Origin: Streptacidiphilus albus JL83
GTDB taxonomy: Bacteria > Actinomycetota > Actinomycetes > Streptomycetales > Streptomycetaceae
Direction: 5' to 3'
Length of the DNA: 64,000 nucleotides
Assembly (NCBI RefSeq): GCF_000744705.1
Contig: NZ_JQML01000001.1
Coordinates: 3,916,017 to 3,980,016 of the forward strand
In this document: positions 34,813 through 42,683 of the stretch, one piece after another
Layout of the letters: the number at the start of each line of letters is the position of its first letter
Position numbering within the stretch: position 1 is the first letter of the stretch
The notes under the pieces: generated by a model
The model's input: only the letters and a program-made list of their open reading frames with translations
The model's database searches: none
What the model was told of the DNA's origin: nothing
Position numbers and translations under genes: made by a program

Positions 34813-35208
34813 ATGACCGAACGCCGAGACGCCATCGCCAACGCCCACCACTGGGCGCTCCTCGCCGACGACTACCTCACCGCCGCCCGCGACGAGCGGG
34901 CCGCCGCCGGAGCCCTCGCCAGCACATTCCGCGCCGGACGCCGCCGCGAACACCACCTCGACCACGCCTACAACCTCGCCGGACACGCCGCCGACGCCCG
35001 CGACCAGGCCCTCATGTGGGCCACCGTCGCCCCGCTGCTCGGTGACGGCACCTGCGGCCACACCATCCCCGCCAGCAACTCGCCCTCCGGCCGCGAGAAG
35101 CCGTGCATCCGGTCCTTCGGCCACGCCTCGGCCTACCACGCCGATGCAGACGGCCGCCTGTGGCGCCCCGCAGACCAGACCGTCACCACGGCCCAGGAGC
35201 CGCAGTGA
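34813..35208 (+). CDS. Hypothetical early protein
   Basis: A 131-residue protein, helical and alanine-rich, with two cysteines (CGHTI, KPCIRSFGH). ATG 34813 is chosen because AGGAG lies seven bases upstream; the nearer ATG at 34,807 is too close to it. Its end overlaps the next gene (GTGA). Not recognised. Confidence 0.6.
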   Translation: MTERRDAIANAHHWALLADDYLTAARDERAAAGALASTFRAGRRREHHLDHAYNLAGHAADARDQALMWATVAPLLGDGTCGHTIPASNSPSGREKPCIRSFGHASAYHADADGRLWRPADQTVTTAQEPQ

Positions 35209-35540
35209 CGTTCAGCCGACACGGCCTGGGCTCCTGCAGCCGCTGCAAGCAGGCCGTCCGCTGGTCTCTCACCGAGGCCGGCCGCCGGCAGCCGCTCAAC
35301 CCGGAGCCCGATCCGAAGGGAAGCGTCGTAGCCCGCCTGGGCGACCGGGCCACCTGGCTCAGCCGCGTCCCCACCGCCGACCTGCCCCAAGCCCCGTTCG
35401 AACGCCGCTTCATGCCGCACGCCGCCACCTGCGCCGCAACTCAACCCGTCCAGCAGGAACTCCCGCTCCCCGTCGAGCGCCCGCTGCCCGCCGGCGTCGC
35501 CTCGCTCACCGCACACCGCCGCAACCGGAGCCCACGATGA
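35205..35540 (+). CDS. Small zinc-binding-like protein
   Basis: A 111-residue protein with an early CxxC motif (SCSRCKQAVRW) and a later HAATC, which could bind zinc together. The first part resembles short zinc-ribbon proteins found in many streptomycete prophages. GTG 35205 overlaps the previous gene, and the stop overlaps the next ATG. Confidence 0.6.
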   Translation: MTFSRHGLGSCSRCKQAVRWSLTEAGRRQPLNPEPDPKGSVVARLGDRATWLSRVPTADLPQAPFERRFMPHAATCAATQPVQQELPLPVERPLPAGVASLTAHRRNRSPR

Positions 35541-36418
35541 CCAACCGACCCACCACCCGCACCCAGCGGCTCCTGCGCCTGGTCACCACCGCCCAGACAC
35601 GCCCCCTCACAGCAGCCGAAAGCCTCACCCTCGGCAGGGTCATCAACTGGACGACCACCGAGCTCAACCGGACCCGCACCGCCAACGACACCGCCAGAGA
35701 CGCACTGCTCGACCTGCTCGGCATCGTCGACCAGTGGGAGCGCGGCCACTCGACCGAGCTCGGCAGAACCGCCGTGTGCGAGATCATCAGCCGCACCGCG
35801 CACAAGGGACTCAACATCTCCGTCGAGCCGACTGCCACAACTACCGCACCAGCCTGCAGCAGCGGCACCGAAGGCCGCTCCGGCACGCCCTTCACCGCCC
35901 AGCAGGCAGCCGCCATCAACGCCGCCGGCCTGCCAACCCGCACCCTGCTCACCATGGACATCGCCAGCTTCATCTTCAACAACCTCTGCGGCGACCAGGG
36001 CGGCAACGCCCCCAGCGACGGCATCAACGTCACCTGCATCAAGCTCAGAGGCCACGACTGGCACGACCAGCCCACCGAGCTCGACGACGACCCCTGGCAC
36101 ACCGACGGACACGGCCGCACCTGGCGCAATAGCGAGGCAGAGGCACAGGACGCCTCCGAGCAGGGAGAGCCCGAAGCGGGCCACACAGACCGCCTGCAGA
36201 CCCTCGCAGCAGCCCTCCGGCTGCTCACCGCCCACGACCTGGCTGCAATTCTCGCCTCGGGCGCCTTCATCGGCGGCGGAACCGTCACCGCCGAGGACAT
36301 CGACCGGATCACAACGAACACCTGCGGGAACAACCCGCCCCACGACGCTCAGATCAGGTGCGTGTGGCCATCCGGACACCGCAACGAGCACTCCGACTAC
36401 GAGGGACGTGTGTGGTGA
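35537..36418 (+). CDS. Hypothetical early protein
   Basis: A 293-residue protein, not recognised. It has an N-terminal helical part with SLTLGRVINWTTTELNRTR, two separated cysteine-containing HTH-free regions and a C-terminal CGNNPPHDAQIRCVWPSGHR block that looks like a zinc or histidine-rich motif. The pattern repeats twice (CGDQGG... and CGNNPP...). Operon overlaps on both ends. Confidence 0.6.
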   Translation: MTNRPTTRTQRLLRLVTTAQTRPLTAAESLTLGRVINWTTTELNRTRTANDTARDALLDLLGIVDQWERGHSTELGRTAVCEIISRTAHKGLNISVEPTATTTAPACSSGTEGRSGTPFTAQQAAAINAAGLPTRTLLTMDIASFIFNNLCGDQGGNAPSDGINVTCIKLRGHDWHDQPTELDDDPWHTDGHGRTWRNSEAEAQDASEQGEPEAGHTDRLQTLAAALRLLTAHDLAAILASGAFIGGGTVTAEDIDRITTNTCGNNPPHDAQIRCVWPSGHRNEHSDYEGRVW

Positions 36419-36942
36419 CGATCCCGACCTCCGGCCAGCGCCGCATCAACGCCAAGCGCGCCCGCCAAGCCGCCTACTGGGACGCACGCCGCACCGTCAA
36501 AGTCCTGGTCGGCGGCGAACTCATCCCGTACCTCGACCGCATCGTGCAGCTGCTCGGCGACGGCGCCCAGCTCCACCACAGCACACCCCGAGTCCACAGC
36601 TGGGTCACCGACCTCGACGTCCACATCCCCGGAGCACCACCCGACGCCCACCGCGCCGAACCGCACTTCCGCAACGTCTGGACCGGCGAGCGCTACGGCG
36701 CCGAGCTCGCCAGCATCGACTGGTTCGACGCCACCGGCCGAAGCCTGGCCACACCGGCCCAGCCACCACCCGCCAGCTGCTCACCGCGCTGCTCACCGGA
36801 ATCCACGCTCGCCGGCCACACCTACGACGCCGACTGCGTCCTGGCGGCGGCCGACGGCTGGATCGTCGACCTGCAGCGCGGCAACTGCACCCCCTACCAA
36901 CGCGCAGGCCTCAAACGACCGAAGAAGAGGAACAAGAAATGA
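36415..36942 (+). CDS. Hypothetical early protein
   Basis: A 175-residue protein, strongly basic at its end (KRPKKRNKK). Not recognised. Cysteines are clustered around CSPRCSPES. GTG 36415 overlaps the preceding stop. The stop overlaps the next ATG. Confidence 0.58.
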   Translation: MTIPTSGQRRINAKRARQAAYWDARRTVKVLVGGELIPYLDRIVQLLGDGAQLHHSTPRVHSWVTDLDVHIPGAPPDAHRAEPHFRNVWTGERYGAELASIDWFDATGRSLATPAQPPPASCSPRCSPESTLAGHTYDADCVLAAADGWIVDLQRGNCTPYQRAGLKRPKKRNKK

Positions 36943-37196
36943 TCATTCCCGTGCGAGTCGCCGCCGATATGCCCCTGTCGACCGTCGGCGGCGTTCGCCA
37001 GCTCGCGGAGGGCCACCCGCTCTGCGACCAGGACTGCCCCGTGTGCGACGAACTGCTCGGCAGCAAGCCGATGACCCTGGTGTACGTCGGAACGCAGCCG
37101 GAGTACCGCCAGGCCACCGGATACGTCACCGGCACGGCTGTGGCCGTACACGCCGCCTGTGCGGGCCTCGACGCCGACAACCTGACGTTGTCGTGA
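36939..37196 (+). CDS. Small cysteine-rich early protein
   Basis: An 85-residue protein with LCDQDCPVCDELL, a probable zinc knuckle. ATG 36939 overlaps the previous stop. Not recognised otherwise. The stop overlaps the next GTG. Confidence 0.58.
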   Translation: MIIPVRVAADMPLSTVGGVRQLAEGHPLCDQDCPVCDELLGSKPMTLVYVGTQPEYRQATGYVTGTAVAVHAACAGLDADNLTLS

Positions 37197-37420
37197 GCGC
37201 GCGCCAGACGATCCAGAAGATCCTCGCCGAAGCCGCCGGCGGAAACTCGCGCGACATCGAACATCTCCTCAACGACTTCGAGGATCAAGTCCTCGCCGAA
37301 CACGGCCGCTTGAAGCCCTGGACGCAGCCACACGAGATCGACGCCTACCTGAAACGCGTCCTCTGCGCCCCGCACTACGACCAGTACCGACGGCACTGGC
37401 GCGACGCCAGCCCGATGTAG
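37193..37420 (+). CDS. Small early protein
   Basis: A 75-residue hydrophilic protein (KILAEAAGGNSRDIEHLLND). Not recognised. GTG 37193 overlaps the previous gene by GTGA. Confidence 0.58.
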   Translation: MSARQTIQKILAEAAGGNSRDIEHLLNDFEDQVLAEHGRLKPWTQPHEIDAYLKRVLCAPHYDQYRRHWRDASPM

Positions 37421-37490
37421 CCCGCAACCACGTCAACGGGCCCAGCCAGGACCGCTATCCCGGCCGGGCCCCACCAGGAGACCAACCTCC

Positions 37491-38168
37491 ATGGCTCACC
37501 CGCAGAATAGCGCCGCACCGTGGTACGTCACCGCCGCAATCCGCTACGGACGACCCACCGCGCTCCTCGTCGCACTCCTGATGTGCGCACCCGGCGAAAT
37601 CCACCTCGCAGCCCTCGCAGGCTGGTCGAGCACCTGGTCCTACGGCGCACCCGCCACCATGTCGCTCTACGCACTCATCGGCGCGATCATCGCCGACCAG
37701 CTGCCCGCCGGCGACCCGAAACGGTCCTCCGCGCGCCTCGGCGCCGGCCTCGCACTGCTGCTCGCGATGAGTGCCCAGGTCGTCGACCACCTCATCAGCG
37801 CCCACTACCTGCCCGCCCGATCTATCGCGCTGATCGCGGTCGTCTCCGCTGTTCCGCCGCTGGCTGCGTGGCACATCATCAGCATCGCCGCCCGGCCAGC
37901 AGCTGATGCAACAGCAGGTGTTGCAGTGCAACAGCCACTATCGCAGCAGGTCAACCGCACTCCGAAGCACTGGGCCGTCGCCAAGCAGGCCTTCGCGCAG
38001 AAGGACCGCGCGCTTGCGAGCATCTATGCAGCAGCGGACTACGAGGGCATCTCGGTATCCACCATCCGCAGCCGGGTAGCACGGGGCGGACTCACCCGGC
38101 ACGGCACCGACCATCGGGGCCGCGTCCTCGTCGACATTGCCGAACTCACCCCCAACCCAAGGATCTGA
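37491..38168 (+). CDS. Membrane protein with C-terminal HTH-like domain
   Basis: A 225-residue protein with about four membrane helices in the first 140 residues (TALLVALLMCAPGEIHLAAL, TMSLYALIGAIIA, LGAGLALLLAMSAQVV, SIALIAVVSAVPPLAAW) and a soluble tail with a helix-turn-helix look (AAADYEGISVSTIRSRVARG). It resembles the Spd/DUF2637-type membrane proteins of Streptomyces mobile elements, though that link is tentative. ATG 37491 follows AGGAGACCAACCTCC. It could couple membrane state to gene control. Confidence 0.6.
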   Translation: MAHPQNSAAPWYVTAAIRYGRPTALLVALLMCAPGEIHLAALAGWSSTWSYGAPATMSLYALIGAIIADQLPAGDPKRSSARLGAGLALLLAMSAQVVDHLISAHYLPARSIALIAVVSAVPPLAAWHIISIAARPAADATAGVAVQQPLSQQVNRTPKHWAVAKQAFAQKDRALASIYAAADYEGISVSTIRSRVARGGLTRHGTDHRGRVLVDIAELTPNPRI

Positions 38169-38173
38169 CCGCC

Positions 38174-38464
38174 ATGAGCGAACCCATCGTGCTGGCCCGC
38201 ACAGTCCAGACCTGCCGCTCCCACCCATCCCAGTGGGACGCCTGGAGCGCCGATGGCCAGTATCTCTACCTGCGCTACCGCGGGGGACGAGGCACCGTCG
38301 ACGCCTACGACAACGCTGACAGCGACACCTGGACCACGCCCCCTGACGGTGCGGTCGCGCGATTCGGCGAGGGCTGGGACCAGCGCAGTTACGACGGGGA
38401 CATCAGCCTGGAGGAGTTCTGCGAGCGCGCCGGGCTCATCCTCGCTGCGAACGCGGAGAACTGA
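38174..38464 (+). CDS. Hypothetical protein, last early gene
   Basis: A 96-residue acidic protein with aromatic residues (WDAWSADGQYLYLRYRGGRG). Not recognised. It lies five bases after the membrane protein gene and is followed at once by a strong terminator, so it closes the early operon. Confidence 0.6.
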   Translation: MSEPIVLARTVQTCRSHPSQWDAWSADGQYLYLRYRGGRGTVDAYDNADSDTWTTPPDGAVARFGEGWDQRSYDGDISLEEFCERAGLILAANAEN

Positions 38465-38474
38465 CGATAGGCAG

Positions 38475-38506
38475 CCGAGGGGCCAGCGGAATCGCTGGCC
38501 CCTCGG
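38475..38506 (+). terminator. Strong terminator of the early operon
   Basis: A perfect 14-base stem (CCGAGGGGCCAGCG / CGCTGGCCCCTCGG) with a four-base loop GAAT, eleven bases after the last early gene. No U-tract, as is common in this group. Confidence 0.82.
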
Positions 38507-38552
38507 CCATGCCCAGCCGAACCCTAGCCAGACCAGACCTCGGCAGATCCTT

Positions 38553-38568
38553 CATCATCTAGATGATG
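38553..38568. promoter_or_regulatory. AT-rich palindrome upstream of packaging genes
   Basis: The 16-base perfect palindrome CATCATCTAGATGATG, followed by TAGATCTAGA, lies between the early terminator and the HNH gene. It stands out as AT-rich. A regulator site or promoter for the late operon is plausible. Confidence 0.4.
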
Positions 38569-38600
38569 TAGATCTAGACTGCTTCCAAGGAAGGAGTGAC

Positions 38601-38951
38601 ATGCCGAAACGGTTCTGCCTCAACCCTGACTGCAAGGTCCTGTTCGACGCCACCACCGGCCGCAGTCGCTGCCCGGCCTGCCAGGCCGAACTCGACACCC
38701 GCATGAACTCCCGCCCCAAGGCCAACACCACCGACCGCGGCCTCGGCTGGCAGCACCAGCAGCGCGCCCGCGAGTCCGTCAGTCAAGACATGGCCTGCCA
38801 CATCTGCGGCGGACGTGCCACAGAATCCGACCCCATGACCGCCGACCACCAGACACCGCGGGCACAGGGCGGCGGCGACAGCCCGCTGCTCCCCGCGCAC
38901 CGGTCCTGCAACAGCCGGCGCGGCGGCCGGCAGCGCAGACGAGGCCGATAG
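38601..38951 (+). CDS. HNH endonuclease next to terminase
   Basis: A 116-residue HNH protein with two zinc-binding pairs (CLNPDC/CPAC and CHICGG with HRSCNSRRG) and the metal-binding turn ADHQTPRAQGG. In HK97-type cos phages an HNH protein lies beside the small terminase and is needed for genome packaging cuts. ATG 38601 follows AAGGAAGGAG. Late genes begin here. Confidence 0.85.
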   Translation: MPKRFCLNPDCKVLFDATTGRSRCPACQAELDTRMNSRPKANTTDRGLGWQHQQRARESVSQDMACHICGGRATESDPMTADHQTPRAQGGGDSPLLPAHRSCNSRRGGRQRRRGR

Positions 38952-39090
38952 ACATCGCTGGGGCTCCCGGCCGGGCCGGATGATCTTTTTAGCATGATCA
39001 TCTTCCTGACCCCGCGCCCTTGGCTCCCTTTTTGCGTGGTACCAAGCGATCCGTTTTTTCCCAGCGACCGTTTGCCGGAGGGAGGCCCCG
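38952..39090. other. Intergenic region, candidate cos site
   Basis: A 139-base gap between HNH and small terminase, the usual place of cos. It holds an inverted repeat GATGATC/GATCATC (38,979-39,002), two T-runs (CCCTTTTTGCG, CCGTTTTTTCC) and the GGAGG ribosome site of the terminase. No cut site can be named from the sequence alone. Confidence 0.4.
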
Positions 39091-39603
39091 ATGCCCAGGA
39101 CCAAGAAGCCCGCCGGCGCGGCCGTCGACCGGCGCAACGGACGCAAGGCCGAGCTGGTCGCCGTCGCCGGTGGCCGCCTGGCCCTCCCCGACCCTCCGCC
39201 CGGCGTCGAGTGGTGCGCCGACGCGGTCACCGCCTGGTCCCGGTACTGGGACGACCCGGTCGCCTCCGCGCTGACCCCCGCCGACGAGCACCTGGTCACC
39301 CGCTGGCTCGAGGCGCTCAACCGCTACCTGCTGATGTCCCGCACCGCCGACCAGTCGCCGCTGGTCACCGGCTCGCAGGGCCAGGACGTCCTCAACCCGC
39401 TCTACCGCGCGGCGGAGTTGGCCTTCAAGACCGTCGAGGCCTGCGAGAAGCAGATCGGCATCGGCCCCGCCAACCGGGCCTCGCTCGGCATCGCGCTGCT
39501 CACCGAGAAGCGCACCTTGGCCAGCATGAACGCCGCCTACGTGGCGAAGGAGGTGACCGGTGCCCAGGACGAAGACCCCCGCGTCGCCCGCATCGACCGC
39601 TGA
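39091..39603 (+). CDS. Terminase small subunit (P27-type)
   Basis: A 170-residue protein. It has the helical DNA-binding fold of phage small terminases (WCADAVTAWSRYWDDPVASA, ADEHLVTRWLEALNRYLLMS). It recognises the packaging site and helps the large subunit. ATG 39091 follows GGAGGGAGG. It overlaps the large terminase by 44 bases. It is recognised mainly by context and helix pattern. Confidence 0.85.
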   Translation: MPRTKKPAGAAVDRRNGRKAELVAVAGGRLALPDPPPGVEWCADAVTAWSRYWDDPVASALTPADEHLVTRWLEALNRYLLMSRTADQSPLVTGSQGQDVLNPLYRAAELAFKTVEACEKQIGIGPANRASLGIALLTEKRTLASMNAAYVAKEVTGAQDEDPRVARIDR

Positions 39604-41194
39604 CGTCTGCGTCGACTGCGGCTGGCTGCCCGAACCGGGCCAGCTGTGGCCCACCTACGGCGGCCTGGCCTGCCGCTGGATCCAGGAGAACCTGATCCTG
39701 GCCGAGGGCGACAGCTTCGGGAAGCCCTTCCTGCTCCGGCAGGACCAGAAGGCCTTCATCTGGCGCTGGTACGAGTACTGCCCGCACTGCGACACCTGGC
39801 GCTACGACGAAGCCCTGCGCGGCGCGGCCCGCGGCGACGGCAAGACCGCCCTGGTCGCAGCCCTCGGCGTGCTCGAGTTCGGCGGCCCCCCGCAGCTCGC
39901 CCCGATCAGCCCCAACGTCGTCGTCGCAGCAGCGTCCTGGGACCAGGCGAACCTCCTCTACGCCGCCGCCTCGACGATGATGGGCGGCCGGGACCAGGAC
40001 GTCGAGGAAGCCCCGCTGTGCGGCTTCTTTGAGGTCTACGACGGCGAGACGAAGCTCGCCGACGGCCGTCCGGGGCGCCTCTTCCGGACCGCGACGGTCG
40101 CCGGCACCAACCAGGGCGGCCAGCCGACATTGCTGTTGGCCGACGAGATCCATGAGTTCGGCGCACCCGGCAGTCCCCGGGCCAAATTCCATGACGTCGT
40201 GTCAAAATCCTGTACGAAGCGCCTGCTTACGTACCGAATCCCGCTGGAATCCGGGGAAATCCGGGAGGTTCGGCGCGGTCCGGGCAGGGTCATCGACCTG
40301 TCCACGGCCGGCGACGATGTCGACCACTCCTTCCTCGGGCTGAAGTACAAGCGGGGCCTGCGCGAGATGCACCAGGGCGAGCCCACGAAGTTCCTCTTCG
40401 ACTGGCGCCAGGCGCGCCCGGGCCTGGACTACACCCGGCCCGAGGACCGCGCCATCGCCTGCCGGGACGCTTCCGGTGCGGCCGACGTGATCTGGTCGGT
40501 CGACACCCGGGTCCGCGAATGGGACAAGGACGAGGTCCGACACAGCGACTGGCGCCGGTACTTCGCGAACGAGTGGGTCGACGTCGCCGACGAATCCTGG
40601 CTGGCCGACCACCCCGGCGCCTGGGACGCCTGCAAGGGCGAATGGACCCTCACCGGCACCGAACCCGCCGTCTTGGCCGTCGACATGGCGCTCAAGCACG
40701 ACTCGGTGGCCGTCGCCGAGGTCCGCGAGCTCGCCGACGGACGCCGCGCGGTCACCGCGAAGATCTGGTACCCCGGCGACGGCAACATCGACCACGTCGC
40801 GGTCTTCGAGTGGATCAAGGCCCGCGCCGGCAAGCTCGGCACCGCCTTCCAGGGCCTGGTGTACGACCCGCGCTTCTTCCAGCTGCCCGCCATGGAGCTG
40901 GAGGACGAGGGCTACATGGTGATCGAGATGCCCCAGTCCCCGGAGCGGATGGCTCCCGCCGTCGGTCTGACGTACGACTCGATCCTCAGCGGCGCCCTGG
41001 TCCACGACGGAGACCCGGATCTGGCCGCACAGGTCAAGGCTGCGAACAAGCGCCCCGGAGAGCGTGGCTTCACGCTCTCCAAGGGCCGCTCCCGGAAGCA
41101 CATCGACGCCGCCGTGGCGATGTGCATGGGCGTCTGGACGTCCGCCGAGCTGTCCGGGCAGATGGAACCCTCGATAACGGAGTGCATCTGGTGA
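39560..41194 (+). CDS. terL: Terminase large subunit
   Basis: A 544-residue ATPase/nuclease of phage packaging. Walker A is ARGDGKTA (90-97), Walker B LLLADEIHEF (190-199), and the nuclease part shows AVDMALKHDSVAV and the C-terminal RKHIDAAVAMCMG with the metal-binding acidic residues. It drives DNA into the procapsid and cuts it. GTG 39560 has a full AAGGAGGTGA ribosome site. The stop overlaps the next GTG. Confidence 0.94.
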   Translation: MPRTKTPASPASTADVCVDCGWLPEPGQLWPTYGGLACRWIQENLILAEGDSFGKPFLLRQDQKAFIWRWYEYCPHCDTWRYDEALRGAARGDGKTALVAALGVLEFGGPPQLAPISPNVVVAAASWDQANLLYAAASTMMGGRDQDVEEAPLCGFFEVYDGETKLADGRPGRLFRTATVAGTNQGGQPTLLLADEIHEFGAPGSPRAKFHDVVSKSCTKRLLTYRIPLESGEIREVRRGPGRVIDLSTAGDDVDHSFLGLKYKRGLREMHQGEPTKFLFDWRQARPGLDYTRPEDRAIACRDASGAADVIWSVDTRVREWDKDEVRHSDWRRYFANEWVDVADESWLADHPGAWDACKGEWTLTGTEPAVLAVDMALKHDSVAVAEVRELADGRRAVTAKIWYPGDGNIDHVAVFEWIKARAGKLGTAFQGLVYDPRFFQLPAMELEDEGYMVIEMPQSPERMAPAVGLTYDSILSGALVHDGDPDLAAQVKAANKRPGERGFTLSKGRSRKHIDAAVAMCMGVWTSAELSGQMEPSITECIW

Positions 41195-41481
41195 CCGAGA
41201 ACACGATGATGACGACGCGTCTGACCGCTGGCACCGCGCACCTGCGGCGGCGGGCCCGCGCCTGCGGCGTGGCCGCAGCCGGGACGGTGGCCGCCGGGCT
41301 CGGCCACGCGGTGCGCCTCGGGCGCCTGGCCGTGCTCTTCGTACCCGGGCTGGCCGGGGCGGCCCTGGTGAGCTGGGGTGCGTGGATGGCCTGGCACCCC
41401 GCCGGACTCATAGCGGCCGGCGGCTTCTGCCTGGCCTGCGACCGGCTGCTGCCCGCCCCGGGCCGGGGCGGTGAGTCCTGA
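41191..41481 (+). CDS. Small membrane protein between terminase and portal
   Basis: A 96-residue protein with two hydrophobic segments (GVAAAGTVAAGLGHAV and LAVLFVPGLAGAALVSWGAW). It overlaps the terminase stop and the portal start, so it is fully coupled. Function unknown. Confidence 0.62.
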   Translation: MTENTMMTTRLTAGTAHLRRRARACGVAAAGTVAAGLGHAVRLGRLAVLFVPGLAGAALVSWGAWMAWHPAGLIAAGGFCLACDRLLPAPGRGGES

Positions 41482-42674
41482 TGGCACTGTTCGGCCGCGG
41501 CCCGGCCGGGCACCGGGAGACGCGCACGCTCAGCTTCATCGCGCCGATGATCGGCGCGCACGTCCAGGCCCAGGAGGACTACTCCGGTGGCAGCGTCGAG
41601 GGCGCGATGCGGCACGCCGCCGTGTGGAAGTGCGTGCGGCTGCTCTCGGACGTGACGAGCTGCATGACGCCGATGCTGTACCGGGGGACGCCCGGCGTCC
41701 CCGGGTCGGTGCGGCTGGATCCGCCGATGATCCTGACCCAGCCCTCGGCCGGCGCGGACATCAACGACTACGTGTACATGGGTATGTCGTCGCTGCTGCT
41801 GCGCGGCAATGTCTACGGGAAGATCCTGGACTGGCAGAGCGGCTATCCGACGCAGATCGAGCTGCAGCACCCCGACCACGTCAGGGTGCAGGTCGACCGG
41901 GACGGCAATACGGTCTACAAGTTCGGCAACAAGGTCATGGACGCCCGCACCGAGGTGTGGCACCGGATGTCCTACCGGATGCCCGGCATGCACCAGGGCC
42001 TGTCGCCGATCTCCTACGCCAAGGGCCTGGTCCACCAGTCGTTCTCCGCGCAGAGGTTCGCGCAGGACTACTTCGACTCCGGCGGCCACCCGACCGGCAT
42101 TATCTCCAACTCGACCGCGAAGAAGTTCGCCGACCAGCGCGAGGTCACCACCGTCAAGGAGCGGTTCCTCGCCGCGACGCGGAACCGCGAGCCGGTGGTC
42201 ATGTCGGGCGGCTGGGAGTACCAGGACCTGAAAGTCTCGCCCGAAGAGAGCCAGTTCCTGGCCACCCAGAAGTACACCGGCAGCCAGATCTGCGGGATCT
42301 TCGGCGTCCCGCCGGAACTGGTGGGCGAGGCCAGCGAGGGCTCGGCGATCACCTATGCCAACGTCGAGTCCCGCTCGCTGGACTTCGCCAAGTACTCCCT
42401 CGCGGGCTGGATCGGCCGCTGGGAGCGCTGGCTGGGCTCGCTGGCCCCGCGCGGCCAGTACGTCAAGCTCGACAAGGGCGGCCTGCTGCAGGCCGACACC
42501 CTCGTGCGCTACCAGGCGATCCACATGATGGTCGCCGCCCGGATCATCACGCAGAGCGAGGCCCGGGCGATGCTCCTGGAACTGCCGCCGTTCACGCCTG
42601 AACAGCAGGCCGAGGTCGACAAGCTCGTGCTGCCCACCCCGCCGCCCGTCGGCTCCCCGAAGATCGGCTCGTAG
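41481..42674 (+). CDS. Phage portal protein (HK97 family)
   Basis: A 397-residue portal protein. It shows the family landmarks: AAVWKCVRLLSDVTSCMTPM, LLLRGNVYGKIL, MHQGLSPISYAKG and QICGIFGVPPELVGE. Twelve copies form the ring for DNA entry and tail attachment. ATG 41481 shares its A with the preceding stop (TGATG). Confidence 0.93.
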   Translation: MALFGRGPAGHRETRTLSFIAPMIGAHVQAQEDYSGGSVEGAMRHAAVWKCVRLLSDVTSCMTPMLYRGTPGVPGSVRLDPPMILTQPSAGADINDYVYMGMSSLLLRGNVYGKILDWQSGYPTQIELQHPDHVRVQVDRDGNTVYKFGNKVMDARTEVWHRMSYRMPGMHQGLSPISYAKGLVHQSFSAQRFAQDYFDSGGHPTGIISNSTAKKFADQREVTTVKERFLAATRNREPVVMSGGWEYQDLKVSPEESQFLATQKYTGSQICGIFGVPPELVGEASEGSAITYANVESRSLDFAKYSLAGWIGRWERWLGSLAPRGQYVKLDKGGLLQADTLVRYQAIHMMVAARIITQSEARAMLLELPPFTPEQQAEVDKLVLPTPPPVGSPKIGS

Positions 42675-42683
42675 GAGGTCACC

